Made by a program: the position numbers and the translations under genes
The notes under the pieces: generated by a model
Told to the model about the DNA's origin: nothing
Seen by the model: only the letters and a program-made list of their open reading frames with translations
Databases searched by the model: none
Shown here: positions 1 to 11,218 of the stretch, in pieces
Layout: the number at the start of each line of letters is the position of its first letter
Numbering within the stretch: the stretch's first letter is position 1
From: Lamellibrachia columna
Lineage: Eukaryota > Annelida > Polychaeta > Sabellida > Siboglinidae
Length of the DNA stretch: 64,000 nucleotides
Direction of reading: 5' to 3'
Assembly (NCBI GenBank): GCA_963662155.1
Contig: OY759264.1
Span: forward strand, 17,191,142-17,255,141

Positions 1-309
1 GAATATAACAATACCACCCAAAACACTTGCTCTGGTTCTTGGAAATCTTATCTGTATGACTTATTACCAGTGTCCAACCCCGAGTGGTTTACACCTGTAA
101 TGGAAACCTTATTACGTCCGCTGTTTTGCCGAGCATGCTCAAAAAGAGCTTGCCTTGCAAACAGCAATATTTTGATTGGATCTTGCGATACTTTGTACGC
201 ATATCAATTGTTTGAATTTGAACTGAAGACTGACGAGCAAACCACAAAAGTTACCCCTATTACTGAGATAATAGACGCGATGATAGAAGCAGTTGAAGTA
301 GTGAAATAA
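1..309 (+). CDS. 3' terminal exon of an unrecognised gene (partial)
   Basis: The frame is open from the first base of the window to the TAA at 307-309, giving at least 102 residues, so this is the end of a gene that starts left of the window. Visible features are a Cys-rich patch (FCRACSKRAC), then a hydrophobic stretch around NILIGSCDTLYAYQLF, then an acidic helical tail (EIIDAMIEAVEVV). I do not recognise the family and assign no function. The composition and lack of low complexity look like a real folded C-terminus. An AATAAA (305-310) overlaps the stop codon. Alternatively it could be a chance open frame, but 102 open codons in AT-rich DNA with balanced composition make that less likely. 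Confidence 0.55.
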   Translation, partial: EYNNTTQNTCSGSWKSYLYDLLPVSNPEWFTPVMETLLRPLFCRACSKRACLANSNILIGSCDTLYAYQLFEFELKTDEQTTKVTPITEIIDAMIEAVEVVK

Positions 310-310
310 A
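305..310 (+). terminator. AATAAA overlapping the stop codon; second AATAAA at 600-605
   Basis: The TAA stop of the leftmost exon lies inside a canonical poly(A) hexamer. A second AATAAA occurs at 600-605. Which one is used cannot be told from sequence; the second would give a normal 3' UTR of about 300 bases. Confidence 0.35.
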
Positions 311-1511
311 AGTACCAACCCATAATTATTTATATTTTATTTTACGGAGACAAGAAGCAGAGAGCTATGGGTGTATGTAATTCCACTTGAAACAAAATGC
401 ACATAAAATGGGATATGGCCATATACCTCCCAATTTTTTTATTGTATACAGGAAATCCATGTAGGGTCTTTTGTATGTTTTTAAAATTAAAACCCTCCAC
501 AACAGCCATCTTCTAATGTATATTTTAATATATTTCCAACATTATAACATAAAAATTAGTTTAACCAAATTAAGGAACACAAATTTGAAGCCTAGTTTCA
601 ATAAAAGCATCATCCTGGACAGAGAGTAATATTACTTTCCAACAAACCCACAGCAGCCTTCACAAAGCAAATCCTGACATTTCTTTTTGTTTGTTATCTT
701 AATTGGCAAAGTAGTAACTGTTCACGGTGAACGGGAAAATGCGACTATCCACCATTTTATGAAAATACAAAATGTTAACTTATTAAGAAAGCTATGGACG
801 AACGTGTTAAGTTTCAAAGACTGTTGGGTACCAGTTAACTCGCAGATAATTCTAAATGTTATGTAGCACCACAGGGATGCTATGTAACACCAAAGGGAGA
901 TAAAATATTCTAGGATCACACTGATATGCAATATATATATATATGTTTACACAACCCATTCACTCTCCATGCGTAGATGGCAAACAAATACTTCACAGCA
1001 CCATTAATAATATCTACACCCTCCAACACCTATGTTACACACTGAACAATTCTCACACAAACCTGTTAACCAAATATACTAAAATTCAAATTAAAGTAAC
1101 GCAACAATGAAATTAACAGTTGAAAAACACTCTGGAACGTAAAAAACTAGGGAAACAATTTGCGTTTTTAATGTCTGTACACATTAACGTACCTTATAAA
1201 CCAACACCAAGAAAGCAATTGCCATAAATCAGCGAGTTATTCTCGTTATTATCTATACTTCTAGCGAGTTATTCTCTCTACTTCTAGGCATTTTTAGCAA
1301 TGTAAATTTCATGTTAGTTAACAATTTAAAAATCCAACATCAAACTGCTAACAACGAAGCATTTGTTTTTTACTTTTCTAACTTTTTAAGAGCTGTTTTT
1401 CTTCATTTCTATTTTATATTTGTTAAAAGTAAATGTACAGAATACTGACAATGAAAATTACAGGTGACACAAGTGTGTAATTTGGTGTCACCAGCCAGCA
1501 TCACCAGCTGT

Positions 1512-1648
1512 CATACCTTGACGAGGACATGTCAATGCCATTACCTTTATATGACACCTTGTTATAACGGTGTTAAAACATACCTTGACAATGACAGGTC
1601 AATGCCATTACCTTTATGACACCTTGTTATAACGGTGTTAAAACATTT
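1512..1648. repeat. two-copy direct repeat, period about 67 bp
   Basis: Copies at 1512-1580 and 1579-1648 are nearly identical and run from CATACCTTGAC to AACGGTGTTAAAACA. They lie in the otherwise gene-free stretch 310-2129, which also holds GTGACAC-rich sequence (1780-1920). This stretch presumably includes the 3' UTRs of the leftmost gene and of LMAN2, which converge here. Confidence 0.7.
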
Positions 1649-2129
1649 TCATGGTTGCTGCTCCAAAGAAACAGTTTAATTGCTGCCACATTTGGCACTT
1701 GGTAAGACGTGGACGTAAGACCACAAAGAAAGGCTGGTGATGTATTGATAATGATGACAGCTATTGACACATTCATACTGATGTCACATAGTGACATCAT
1801 TCATTGCAAAGGCACACCTGGTGACACAGCTGGCGACATGTTCAAAATGATGTCTCAGTTGGTGACACAGCCGAGACAGTGACACAAAAGTTACGAGATC
1901 AGTTGGTGATGTGACACTAGATTGACGTTTCTTAGCAGAACTCACTCGCAGTCTTACGTCAATGGACGAATGAATCAGGAACTTGCAATTTTTTTATAGC
2001 CAATGTTAGCTGCTGACAGCGACCTCGGTAGCTGATGGCGATGTCAGCAGCTGACAATGTCGGCCACTAACAACAATGATCTTCATGTTGCCAACTTCAA
2101 TATGATGCGATGAAGCTGACAGAAGTTGT

Positions 2130-5100
2130 CTAATAAAAGCGTTTCCTGGCATCTTCTGCCCGCTTGGCAAAGATGACGTATCCGACCATGCCACAGACTG
2201 TCACACCCAGGATACCAAGGATGATGACGACAAACAGCTTCCAGCCGGTCAGTCGCGATGACGTGTAACCACCGCTCGGATCGTCCACATGGTCTGACAA
2301 CACAACACAAGCAAAATTAGTTTTATACTGAATCAATAATTTTGCACCCACCACCGCGAGGTCATGCAAAAATGAGACAAGCGCAGTGTATTTGCTTTTG
2401 GGCATATCATATTTAACATCTTTTTAAGACAAATATTTTGAAAAATTAAGGCCTTTTTCAAATACAAATTCAATACAATATAACAAGGAAAGTTCGTTCA
2501 GACACTCTCTCAGAGCCATTTGTTTATTTTGTGATGCAAACTGTATAATTTGATTAGAGAGGCATATTGCTCAGTGATATGCAGTCGATTCTACCTTGTC
2601 AACTGATAGCCTACGCTTAGTTTGGTGAAATATAATTTAAGACCTTTTGAAAACTTTTCTATAAAAATAAGATTTTTAGTTTTGGTGAAATCATTTGATG
2701 AACTATTAATTTTTTTGTGCAGATCCAGTCAAAATTCAATGGATAAATAGCAAAGGTGGATCGTCACTACATACTACAGCATAAGGCTATCCACACTTTC
2801 GCAAATAAACAAAGTATGTCCTCTTTTATTTCGTATATATTACTTATTCACTGACTACTGATTTAAAGATCAACGAATCTGATTCGCGGTGGGCTAAATC
2901 AACTGATGAGAGAATTTGAAACAAAATAAACTCTCACCTCTGGGTGGTGTGAAGAAGTCGGCCGAGGGAACTATTTTGCTGAAGTCTTCTTCTCCATCCT
3001 GTCAACAGAACCAGACAATCACAGCAACTGGCTTCTATATGAAATAATCTGCAAGGTCAGCCATGATCTAAAAGGTCAGTCATGATCTACGAGGTCAGCT
3101 ATGATCAATGATGTTGTTTTTGTAATATTTTTGAAGTCTTTTATGATTTAGGAGGCAAGTTGCACTTCTTTTTTTAGTCAACAAACTGATATGACGGTTG
3201 CTGGCTGAGTTTTATAGTATATATTTTAAATTTATTGTGTATAGGATAATGGCTTGATAATTATTTTACATTTATTATTATTTTTATTTAACTAGCCTGT
3301 GTCTAAGTTGTGTCATTGCTGTAGTAGAGAAGAAGATAACTTACGTCAACTTGTCTTGAAAGATCGTATAACTTCATAGAAATTATGTCATGGTTATCTG
3401 AAACAACACACACACTGGCTCAACTGTTAGTTCAGTGGTTGGAACAGACTGAACTGAACTGCTAGTTCAGTGGTTGCACAGGACGAACTCAACTGTTAGT
3501 TTGGTGGTTGTACCAGACTAAACTTCTAGTTCAGTGGTTGTACAGGATGAACTCAACTGCTAGTTCAGTGGTTGTAACAGACTAAACTCAACAGCTAGTT
3601 CAGTGGATGTAACAGATTGAACAGCTAGTTCAGTGGTTGTAACAGACTAAACTCAACAGTTAGTCCAGTGGATGTAACAGATTGAACAGCTAGTTCAGTG
3701 GTTGTAACAGACTAAACTCAACAGCTAGTTCAGTGGTTGAAACAGATTGAACAGGTAGTTCAATGGTTGTAACAGACTAAACTCAACAGCTAGTTCAGTG
3801 GATGTAACAGATTGAACAGCTAGTTCAGTGGTTGTAACAGACTAAACTCAACTGCTAGTTCAGTTGATGTAACAGATTGAACAGCTAGTTCAGTGGTTGT
3901 AACATACTAAACTCAACAGTTAGTTCAGTGGTTGTAACAGATTGAACAGCTAGTTCAGTGGTTGTGACAGACTAAACTCAACAGCTAGTTCAGTGGATGT
4001 AACAGATTGAACAGCTAGTTCAGTGGTTGTAACAGACTAAACTCAACTGCTAGTTCAGTGGTTGTAACAGATTGAACAGCTAGTTCAGTGGTTGTAACAG
4101 ACTAAACTCAACTGTTAGTCCAGTGGATGTAATGATCTGAAGGCTCATAATTTTTTTTGAACTCAAAAACAAAAGCCAAAATCCACCCTATGTACAGTTA
4201 CAATTTGGCTTAATAAAAACAGGAAACTCTAGTTTTTGTTGTCATTGACCTGCAGCAGCGTCAAATCATACAATTTTGTTTTCAAGAAGAGAAGATGCTA
4301 CCTGTCACTTGTCATCAAAACAAACCAGATTATAGGGTTGACTGAATTACTTTAATTTTGTACTTGAGTAAAAGTAGAAGTAATTCACCTAAAAACTACT
4401 TGAGTAAAAGTATTATGTAAAAAAAGTACTTGCGTAAAAACTAAAACTACTTTTCAAAAGTACTTGAAGTAAAAGTAGAACACTTAGAAATAACAACAAA
4501 ATCATGAGTAATATTATATAAATTACACAGCTTGCATCTGGCAACTGTTTTGCAACCACTCTGCCTATTACAAAGTGTTCCCACACAGCCTTAGCTGGTA
4601 AATCGGTCTGCAACCCTTGAACATGGTGCTCACTTGGATGCTTGGAAAATTACATTATCATTAATGAGAGCTCACATCATCAAATAATTTCAGTTAAATA
4701 CAGAAATTAATTAATGATGAGGCACAAGCTGTCTTTTTATCGACCTGTTCCACTGGGGTATGGGAGGAGCTAGAATGTACAACAGGATATGTATATGCAG
4801 GTGTGATTGTATCTGAGTAGGTAGAGGGTCAGTCCAGTACTAGTAGTAGCCCCTCCGGGAAACTGGTCAAAGGTAATACCACCTAGCACTGCCCATGGTA
4901 AAATTAACAAATACATTTGATGCCTAGGTGATGAAGCTATCTGGCTTGTGAACCCCCACCTTCTCATGTCTTCCCAGACATGTCTTATCAGCTCACACAA
5001 ACATTGAAACAACAAGCTTTAGTAGCTTACCTGGTACCAGCTGGGGCTAGAATTGATCAGAAGACAGACCAGTGCAACAGAGGAATGCTGTTGCTAATTG

Positions 5101-8100
5101 CAATTAAAAGTGTGCCCTGTCAGTCAGGGCCACTCTCCCTGATTATTTATTGGTCAGCTTTAATAAGCCATTGCTGAGAAAAGATGTTGCCAAATGGTAG
5201 AGCATCAATTCTTTAATCTTTAGTTCTGTAGATTAATCATTACTATGAATTTATTAAGCACCTCAATATGAATTTTATTCATGAAAGAAAAATGCTGTTC
5301 AATGCTGAAGCAAGCCGGTAAGGCCGTTGCTGACAATGGGCAAAAATCTGTGAAGTTTTGCGCGTTCACTCACGAATATCAGAATTGTGTCAGTGTATGG
5401 GGATTATCAATGTATTGTCGAAATTGTAAATTTTAATATTTATAATACGTATTGGAAACTTACTGATTAATAGTTTAGATGGTGCAAAGGAGACATTTGC
5501 ATCATGGTTTGAGATGGTGTTCAAGTGTTGTGTGCTCGGAGTGACTTTCATGTCAACGGCATGGACTTGGTCTATGCCAATGGCAGATTTTACTCACTGA
5601 CGTATATATATATAAAACAATGGTTGCGTCGATTTCCCAAAGAGAGGTTTGTATGCAAATATGATCGCAAAATGGCATGCGATTGGATGATATTAACAGC
5701 TTTTGGCCTGGCAACTATGCACAGTTTATGAAACGTCATTGACAGTGGAGCGCCACCGGCAGCATCGGTTTCGCTAAAAATGTAACGAAAATGTATTGCG
5801 AAGTAAATAAACATAACGAAGTAAAAAGTCGCGTTACTTTAAATAAAACTACTTCGTTACAAGTAAAAATATTTTGTCAAAATTCTACTTCATTACATGC
5901 CAATTACTTGAAATAACTACTCAAGTACTGTAACAAAGTACTTTTACTTCGTTACATGCCAACCCTGCCAGATTCTCTCTTCATACACTTTCATCTCTGA
6001 CACGTTCATATGTTGCCAACCAGCCGCTAGATAAACATATTGTCACCAAAACAAACCAGATTCTCTCTTCATACACTTTCATCTCTGATACGTTCATATG
6101 TTGCCAACCAGCTGCTAGACATTTATTTCAGTAGAAGGGTTACAGTCAACCAATGTGCTCTATTTCTACCCCTGAACCCACCTGCTAGTTCACCAGTCGT
6201 AGCGGATGCCCCAAAGAAATAGTTTGTTGGTAGTCGGATTCCTTTAACGACAAAACATTCCTTCCACACGTCTTTTCCTTCGATGTCTGTCGATACCTAC
6301 AAGTGGTGAATGACATGTCAGCTCCACAACCTGTCTACAGAGGTCAAACCAGTCACTCTTCCGGAATTGTTTCACAAATATAGTGCCTAAAAATATGCAA
6401 GTTAGCAAATTTCAGTTATTTTTATTTGCTATGAAGTAACTGTATTTGGCAGTGAGATGGTACAGTGTGAAGAAGATTTGAAGACAAGTAGGTATCGTGG
6501 TGGCAGGGTTGTTTGATTTAAATCATTTGATTTAAATCACTCAAAAAAATATTGATTTATGATTTTTTTTACTTCTAATTTTTTTTATCACTGAATTCTA
6601 TGAATTTAACACAAATAATTGTTTAGAAGCATTGAGATCAACAAAGTTTTGTATATTATTTTAATGCAAAATCACAATATGCGTACACTAGTGTAGCTGT
6701 ATTGACACCAGATAGCCTGACAGTCAAATATTTTATGACATTTTGTATGTTGGAGCTATTCCCTTTCTGAATGCAATGAAGCCACACAAACTTGTCTTCC
6801 AGAGGAAGTATCTTCAAGTCAGAAGCCCTGAGTTAAAGTCCACTTATAGCTTGTGCTAGTTGTTACCAATTCAGTATGTTGACTCAACTGAGACAGTCTG
6901 GGCTACAATTGTTTAATACTGTACCAGTTTGCAGTCTGGTTGTTGGAGACCCTTAGAGTACACAGAGCCCTGGACAGGTGCTAATCCACCCTCTCAGTAA
7001 ACAATAATTATCACTGCTACAGCCACAGACATACAGCATGCTTTCCTTTCCAAGACAGATTATGCAACTACAGGGGGTGAGGCCTTGTGGACAATGTCTA
7101 ATGTCTTTATATAAGCAAAAATCATGTACCCTCTGTTGAGACAAGTAGCCAAATCGATTTGAATGGAACACCTTTGAAAGAGTTGATAATATAAACATCT
7201 ATATAAATGTCTATATACCAGATTAAAAAAAATATAATTTAAAAAAATCTGATTTAAATAAAAATAATAATAATTTTTTTATTTAACAAAAATAATTTTT
7301 ATTTTCCGAAAACTGTCAATTTTGTGGAAAAGCGTGTTTGCAACATGAGTAAAAAGCTGGAGGTATGTAATTTTTTTACCAGTCTTGTACAGCGTATTGG
7401 TAGCATAGTGCCAGTGGGTATCATGAAGTTTTAGAATTTTTGGTTTATTAGTGAGGCCACTTACAGTCAGAATGTTATCTTCGTATCTGATGGCAATGTA
7501 AGTCTCATCTTTTATGCCGCGGAAGTTGGTCTCACAACCAGCAATTTGAGTGTGCGTTCCATCGCGGTCGTGGTCGTAGTGTAGAGTGCCGTTGTTCACC
7601 ATCGCTGACAAGAATGGGTGGGCATGCTGCAACAAGTAAACAGGACATTTGATCATAAAACTATTACTTGCACGGAATTTTAATTGTCTTATCGTAAGGA
7701 AATACATAAATAAATTGTTTAATTTTTTTTTGGACACAACAGCTATTGCAAGTGAAGATGGTGTCACCGTGGACCAGGAAAACTAACACTGTGTGGTCCA
7801 GCGTGGTCGCTGTACATATCAAGAAGACTTATATCTTTCAATGAAGACTTACATTGTGTGGTCCATTGTGGTTGCTATACGTATCAAGGAAGACGGCAAG
7901 GCCGTGGAAGTAGTCCTTGCTGCCAAACACTGGTCCTGTAAGTGATATAACACATCAGAAAGGAGTAGTGGCTAGACATCACACCACATGAGATAAAGAA
8001 ATGGCACAGGGCTTAACATTTGCCTGAAAATATAGGGGCCAGCTGGCCCTTGAACTTTCAAAATTAGAGGCCAGCAATGAAATTTTGGAGCCAATTGGCC

Positions 8101-11100
8101 CGGATAGCAGGTTTCATCTATTAATTACTATGGTTGCTCGTGTAACCCCAGCCTACGTATATGGCCTAGAGACCATGGCGATGAGGGGAAAACAAGAGAA
8201 AGCCCAAGTTTGCAGAATTAACTATGGGAGTGAAAAGAGTGGACAAGTGAAGAACGGAGGAGCTGAGGGAGGGGCTTGGTGTGAAATAGAGTTTTATGAA
8301 GAAGCTGGTGGGGAGTTGGTTAAAGTGGGCTGGACTTGTGGACTGAATGGAATGGAGAAGAGTAAGACCGTTGATTGACATGGGAGGACTGTGTGAAGAC
8401 ACATCTGGTAGTAGTAGGAGGGGGGGGGGTGGAGAACATCAGCGAGTGGAGACAGGTGGTGGATACAGTGGTGACATGAGAACAGTGACAGGAGAAGGAA
8501 AACAAAAACCTATCACATGTATTGATGCCAGCCTCACCCAGGACTTCAGGTGTAAAGAGGAGAGCAACAACAAAATATGTACATACTTTGTACGTAATGT
8601 ACAATACATTTGAAATGTATAAATAGTATAGTAATTTGTTATTAAATCATATCATTAGAAATTGGAACATGCCAAATACCATAACAAGTATTTCCCAGTT
8701 TAATAGCTGAATAACAATTTTCTAGCATAAAACTGGCCATATACTATTTCTTCTGAAGTTGTGTAATCATACCACTAGAAAATGCACGTAGAGCGGTGAT
8801 GCGTAGCGGTGCGAAATGGCATGGCCAAATCGACGGTTCCTCCATCGACAGAGGCTGGTAGCACTACGGTTTTACATTGGCTGCTAACGACTTACACAGC
8901 TAAATGTTTCATTTGAATGCAAGTTGCAACATTGAAGGTCCAACTTGAACCGTTTTTTTAAGTAATACAATTTACAAAATGCATTCCCCAGCTGGCACCC
9001 ACTATTAAAAAAACACTCCCCAGGATGATATTTGGGCACTAATGGCGAGTCACAGCTTGCAAATTAAGCCCTGTGGAAATTTAGAATTTGGTACCAATGA
9101 TCGTTCAGAACTGTTTAATATAACCCCACAAAATGGGATAACTGAGAGTAGGTTCAATGTCCTAGGTGAGGTTTACCTGGAACCATGCGATCTTGAGTGT
9201 ACCAGATGGTCATGCCATCACCAAATAAGTCTGCGCCATGGCCGTGTATCTTGAAGTGGACGTGCAACTCCCAATCTCTCAGTCCACATGGCTGAAAGAC
9301 AAAACAACGGGAGCAATGACACTTATGACAATAGGAGCAATGAAACTTGTGACAATAGGAGCAATGACACTAGTGACAATAGGAGCAATGACACTAGTGA
9401 CAATAAATATAATAGCTACGAGACCAACAACAACAACTACACATTAGCAAGAGACCAACAACAACTACACATTAGAAGATGTAATAGCAATGAGACCAAC
9501 AACAACTACACATTAGAAGATGTAATAGCTACGAGACCTCGAAACAACATACAATTGTAGTAATCACAATATACAGACTAGTCAGTTCACAGAACATTGC
9601 TGAATGCCGGAAACAACTAGAAACATTCTAGATTCTGACCACACCTGCAGTAATATTCTGACCACACCTGCAGTAATATTCTGACCACACCTGCAGTAAT
9701 ATTCTGACCACACCTGCAGTAATATTCTGACCACACCTGCAGTAATATTCTGACCACACCTGCAGTAATATGCAACAGCTTTTTTTATTGTGGTCCCAGG
9801 TAACCTTTTGTTTTCCACCAACTTACCGCACTGTTCCATATAGAGCCGGCCTGACTCTGGCGATCTGCGGTGAGTCGCACATAGTTGTTTGTCACAATAG
9901 TCGCCCCCTGGAAGTCCCACCGGCCATCTGGAAAACATGACATGAAATGATTCAAACATAGTCCATGGCATGTGATCAGCGAGCAACATCTCTATTTTAA
10001 CAGCACAGAACACATGCCATTACAAGACAGTTCTAATTAAATAAATTTGGAGGAGAATTTGTTAATCCTTAATCCAGTTTTTCCAATATCTTCGTAGTAA
10101 AATTTCATTCTATACCATTATATAAGCAAATGGCTTATATGAAATAGCCAGTATTATCAGAATAATCATCAAATTGTCTTTTTATCAGTTCTTAACTTAT
10201 TACATTATGATTATAATTTGTTTTGTTTTTTTAACTTTTAATGTAACTTTTAACACTGCCGCCTTTTAATCACTGGAAAAGTGCTTATTCCTCATGTACA
10301 GTTTATTCCTCATGTACAGTTTATTCCTCGATAAGTGGGGCATCTACAGTAATAATTATAATGAAAGAAAAAAAATAGTTCTAACTAAGAAAAATTGGAA
10401 TTAACATATCCTCCATTCCTGGTGTTCCTTCCATTTTTGTGGATAAAACTGTTTCTTCTAGGGCAGTTTGCTTGGATACCTGTTTGAATGATATTTGTTC
10501 CACACTGCAGAAGAAACATGTCACTCTGACAGAATGGATAGGAGAAGTTGGCATAAAAGTTGGACAAGTTAATCAGAAATTATCACTAAAATTTATAGTA
10601 AATTAACTGAAGTAATTGAAGAACAGATTAGATCAACACTGTCACTTGACACTGGAGAAGCCAACTAGTTGAAACTTTAGTCTTTCAAAAAATAACTTTT
10701 TCACTGCCTTTTACATGGGCACCTCAACATTTTCATATCTGTAATTATCAGTATCACCGGTTCCCGGGACATTCTGTTTCTGATTTATTCATGACAGGAG
10801 CCAACTTTTCGAAATAATCTTTAAAAACTGTACAAATTAACGAAATATTTTAAACTTACGTTGACAAAAGGTACTACAGACACGTAAGCGTTTAAACCAA
10901 AAAATCCCAACTTCACAATTCCGTTGCTAAACGCCCTGGCCTAGGCGGCGAGGCCTAGCCCTAGGAGTAACTTCGAATAGTCAGGCCCAGCCCAGGGGCA
11001 AAGCCCACGTTTGCAAGGTGTCGCCGTCTTCCTGAATGACTGTAAACTGTGCCAGAATAACCCATTCACAATTCAAACAAAATCCAATTACCATAATATG

Positions 11101-11218
11101 GCTTGACAAGTGAGTGCTCGCGCCTCTGGTAATCATCTGTGTTCCCCCTCGCTGGGATAAGGGATAAGTTTACTAAAAACAAGAAGGCAATTCCTACAAA
11201 ACTGTCAGCTATCGCCAT
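2130..11218 (-). CDS. LMAN2: LMAN2 / VIP36, L-type lectin cargo receptor, nine exons
   Basis: CDS exons, 5' to 3': 11218-11092, 9927-9827, 9291-9177, 7935-7853, 7626-7465, 6296-6182, 3397-3345, 2998-2938, 2293-2130. Phases join throughout and the sum is 981 nt, 326 residues (human VIP36 about 356). The product is a type I membrane lectin that binds high-mannose glycans and cycles between ER and Golgi. In order: signal peptide (MAIADSFVGIAFLFLVNLSL), REHSLVKPY, WDFQGATIVTNNYVRLT, GDG, GPVFGSKDYFHGLAVFLDTYSN, MVNNGTLHYDH (the calcium/mannose site residues and an N-glycosylation site), a Cys pair (AGCETNF and KECFVV), GIRLPTNYFFGASATTGEL, DNHDIISMKL, a stalk (DHVDDPSG), one membrane helix and the C-terminal KRFY of VIP36. 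Human VIP36 has about six more residues at the exon 1-2 junction, so a tiny exon may be missed. Introns carry two hAT-like elements and several minisatellites. Confidence 0.93.
3417..4133. repeat. minisatellite in LMAN2 intron, about 30-bp units in a roughly 60-bp dimer
   Basis: Monomers carry the core GCTAGTTCAGTGGTTGTAAC and alternate between two forms (…CAGACTAAACTCAACA and …CAGATTGAACA). This gives a higher-order dimer of about 60 bp repeated roughly a dozen times. The array begins about 20 bases inside the intron from the exon at 3345-3397. Confidence 0.9.
4333..5967. mobile_element. non-autonomous hAT-like element, copy 1 (1,635 bp)
   Basis: Ends are TAGGGTTG…CCAACCCTG, with subterminal TACTTGAGTAAAAGTA and TTTTACTTCGTTACATGCC motifs. 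It is flanked by an 8-bp target duplication with one mismatch (ccagatta 4325-4332, ccagattc 5968-5975). It sits in the LMAN2 intron between exons 6296-6182 and 3397-3345. I see no transposase domain. A second copy lies at 43045-44624. The 8-bp duplication and CAG…CTG-type ends point to the hAT superfamily. Confidence 0.85.
5968..6119. repeat. 88-bp tandem duplication next to the hAT insertion
   Basis: Sequence starting at CCAGATTCTCTCTTCATACAC is repeated at 5968 and 6056. The junction ACAAACCAGATTCTCTC at 6050-6066 matches the hAT left flank joined to its right flank, so it acts as a paralogous empty site. Confidence 0.75.
6505..7265. mobile_element. AT-rich hAT-like fragment with TTTAAATC motifs
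   Basis: It starts CAGGGTTGTTTG followed by repeated GATTTAAATCA and ends near 7250 with inverted TGATTTAAAT motifs, but no matching CAACCCTG end is seen. It is probably a 3'-truncated or decayed non-autonomous element inside the LMAN2 intron. There is no coding content I can support. Confidence 0.45.
7783..7838 (-). pseudogene. partial duplicate of an LMAN2 lectin exon
   Basis: This segment resembles the 3' half of the neighbouring exon 7935-7853 (LLDMYSDHAGPHS against FLDTYSNHNGPHN) and includes the donor region, which reads GTTAG instead of GTAAG. The 5' half of the exon, with its acceptor, is missing. It therefore looks like a broken exon duplicate downstream of the real one, not a functional alternative exon. 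Confidence 0.7.
8007..9073 (+). mobile_element. hAT-like composite element carrying a LINE fragment, copy 1
   Basis: Inverted ends CAGGGCTTAACATTTGC (8007) and GCAAATTAAGCCCTG (to 9073) enclose a decayed C-terminal stretch of a LINE reverse transcriptase. That stretch (about 8130-8630, + strand) carries GLETMAM, QEKAQVC and AGHV-type remnants. The same flanks and inner LINE piece recur at 46723-50323, so the two parts moved or were duplicated together. I see no convincing target duplication. It sits in LMAN2 intron 3. Confidence 0.6.
9311..9545. repeat. two adjacent minisatellites (24 bp and about 41 bp)
   Basis: Four units of about 24 bp (GAGCAATGACACTAGTGACA core) at 9311-9406 are followed by three units built on GAGACCAACAACAACTACAC at about 9419-9545. 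They lie immediately upstream, in LMAN2 sense, of the acceptor of exon 9291-9177. Confidence 0.85.
9546..9610. mobile_element. SINE 3'-tail fragment
   Basis: The segment around CAATTGTAGTAATCACAATA and GCCGGAAACAACTAG matches the 3' part of the SINE at 18663-19060. Confidence 0.5.
9629..9772. repeat. 23-bp minisatellite, six units, LMAN2 intron 2
   Basis: The unit read on the gene strand is TATTACTGCAGGTGTGGTC plus AGAA. Each unit contains TGCAG followed by GTGTGG, so it resembles a splice acceptor and a donor at once. It lies about 55 bases past the donor of exon 9927-9827. Confidence 0.9.
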
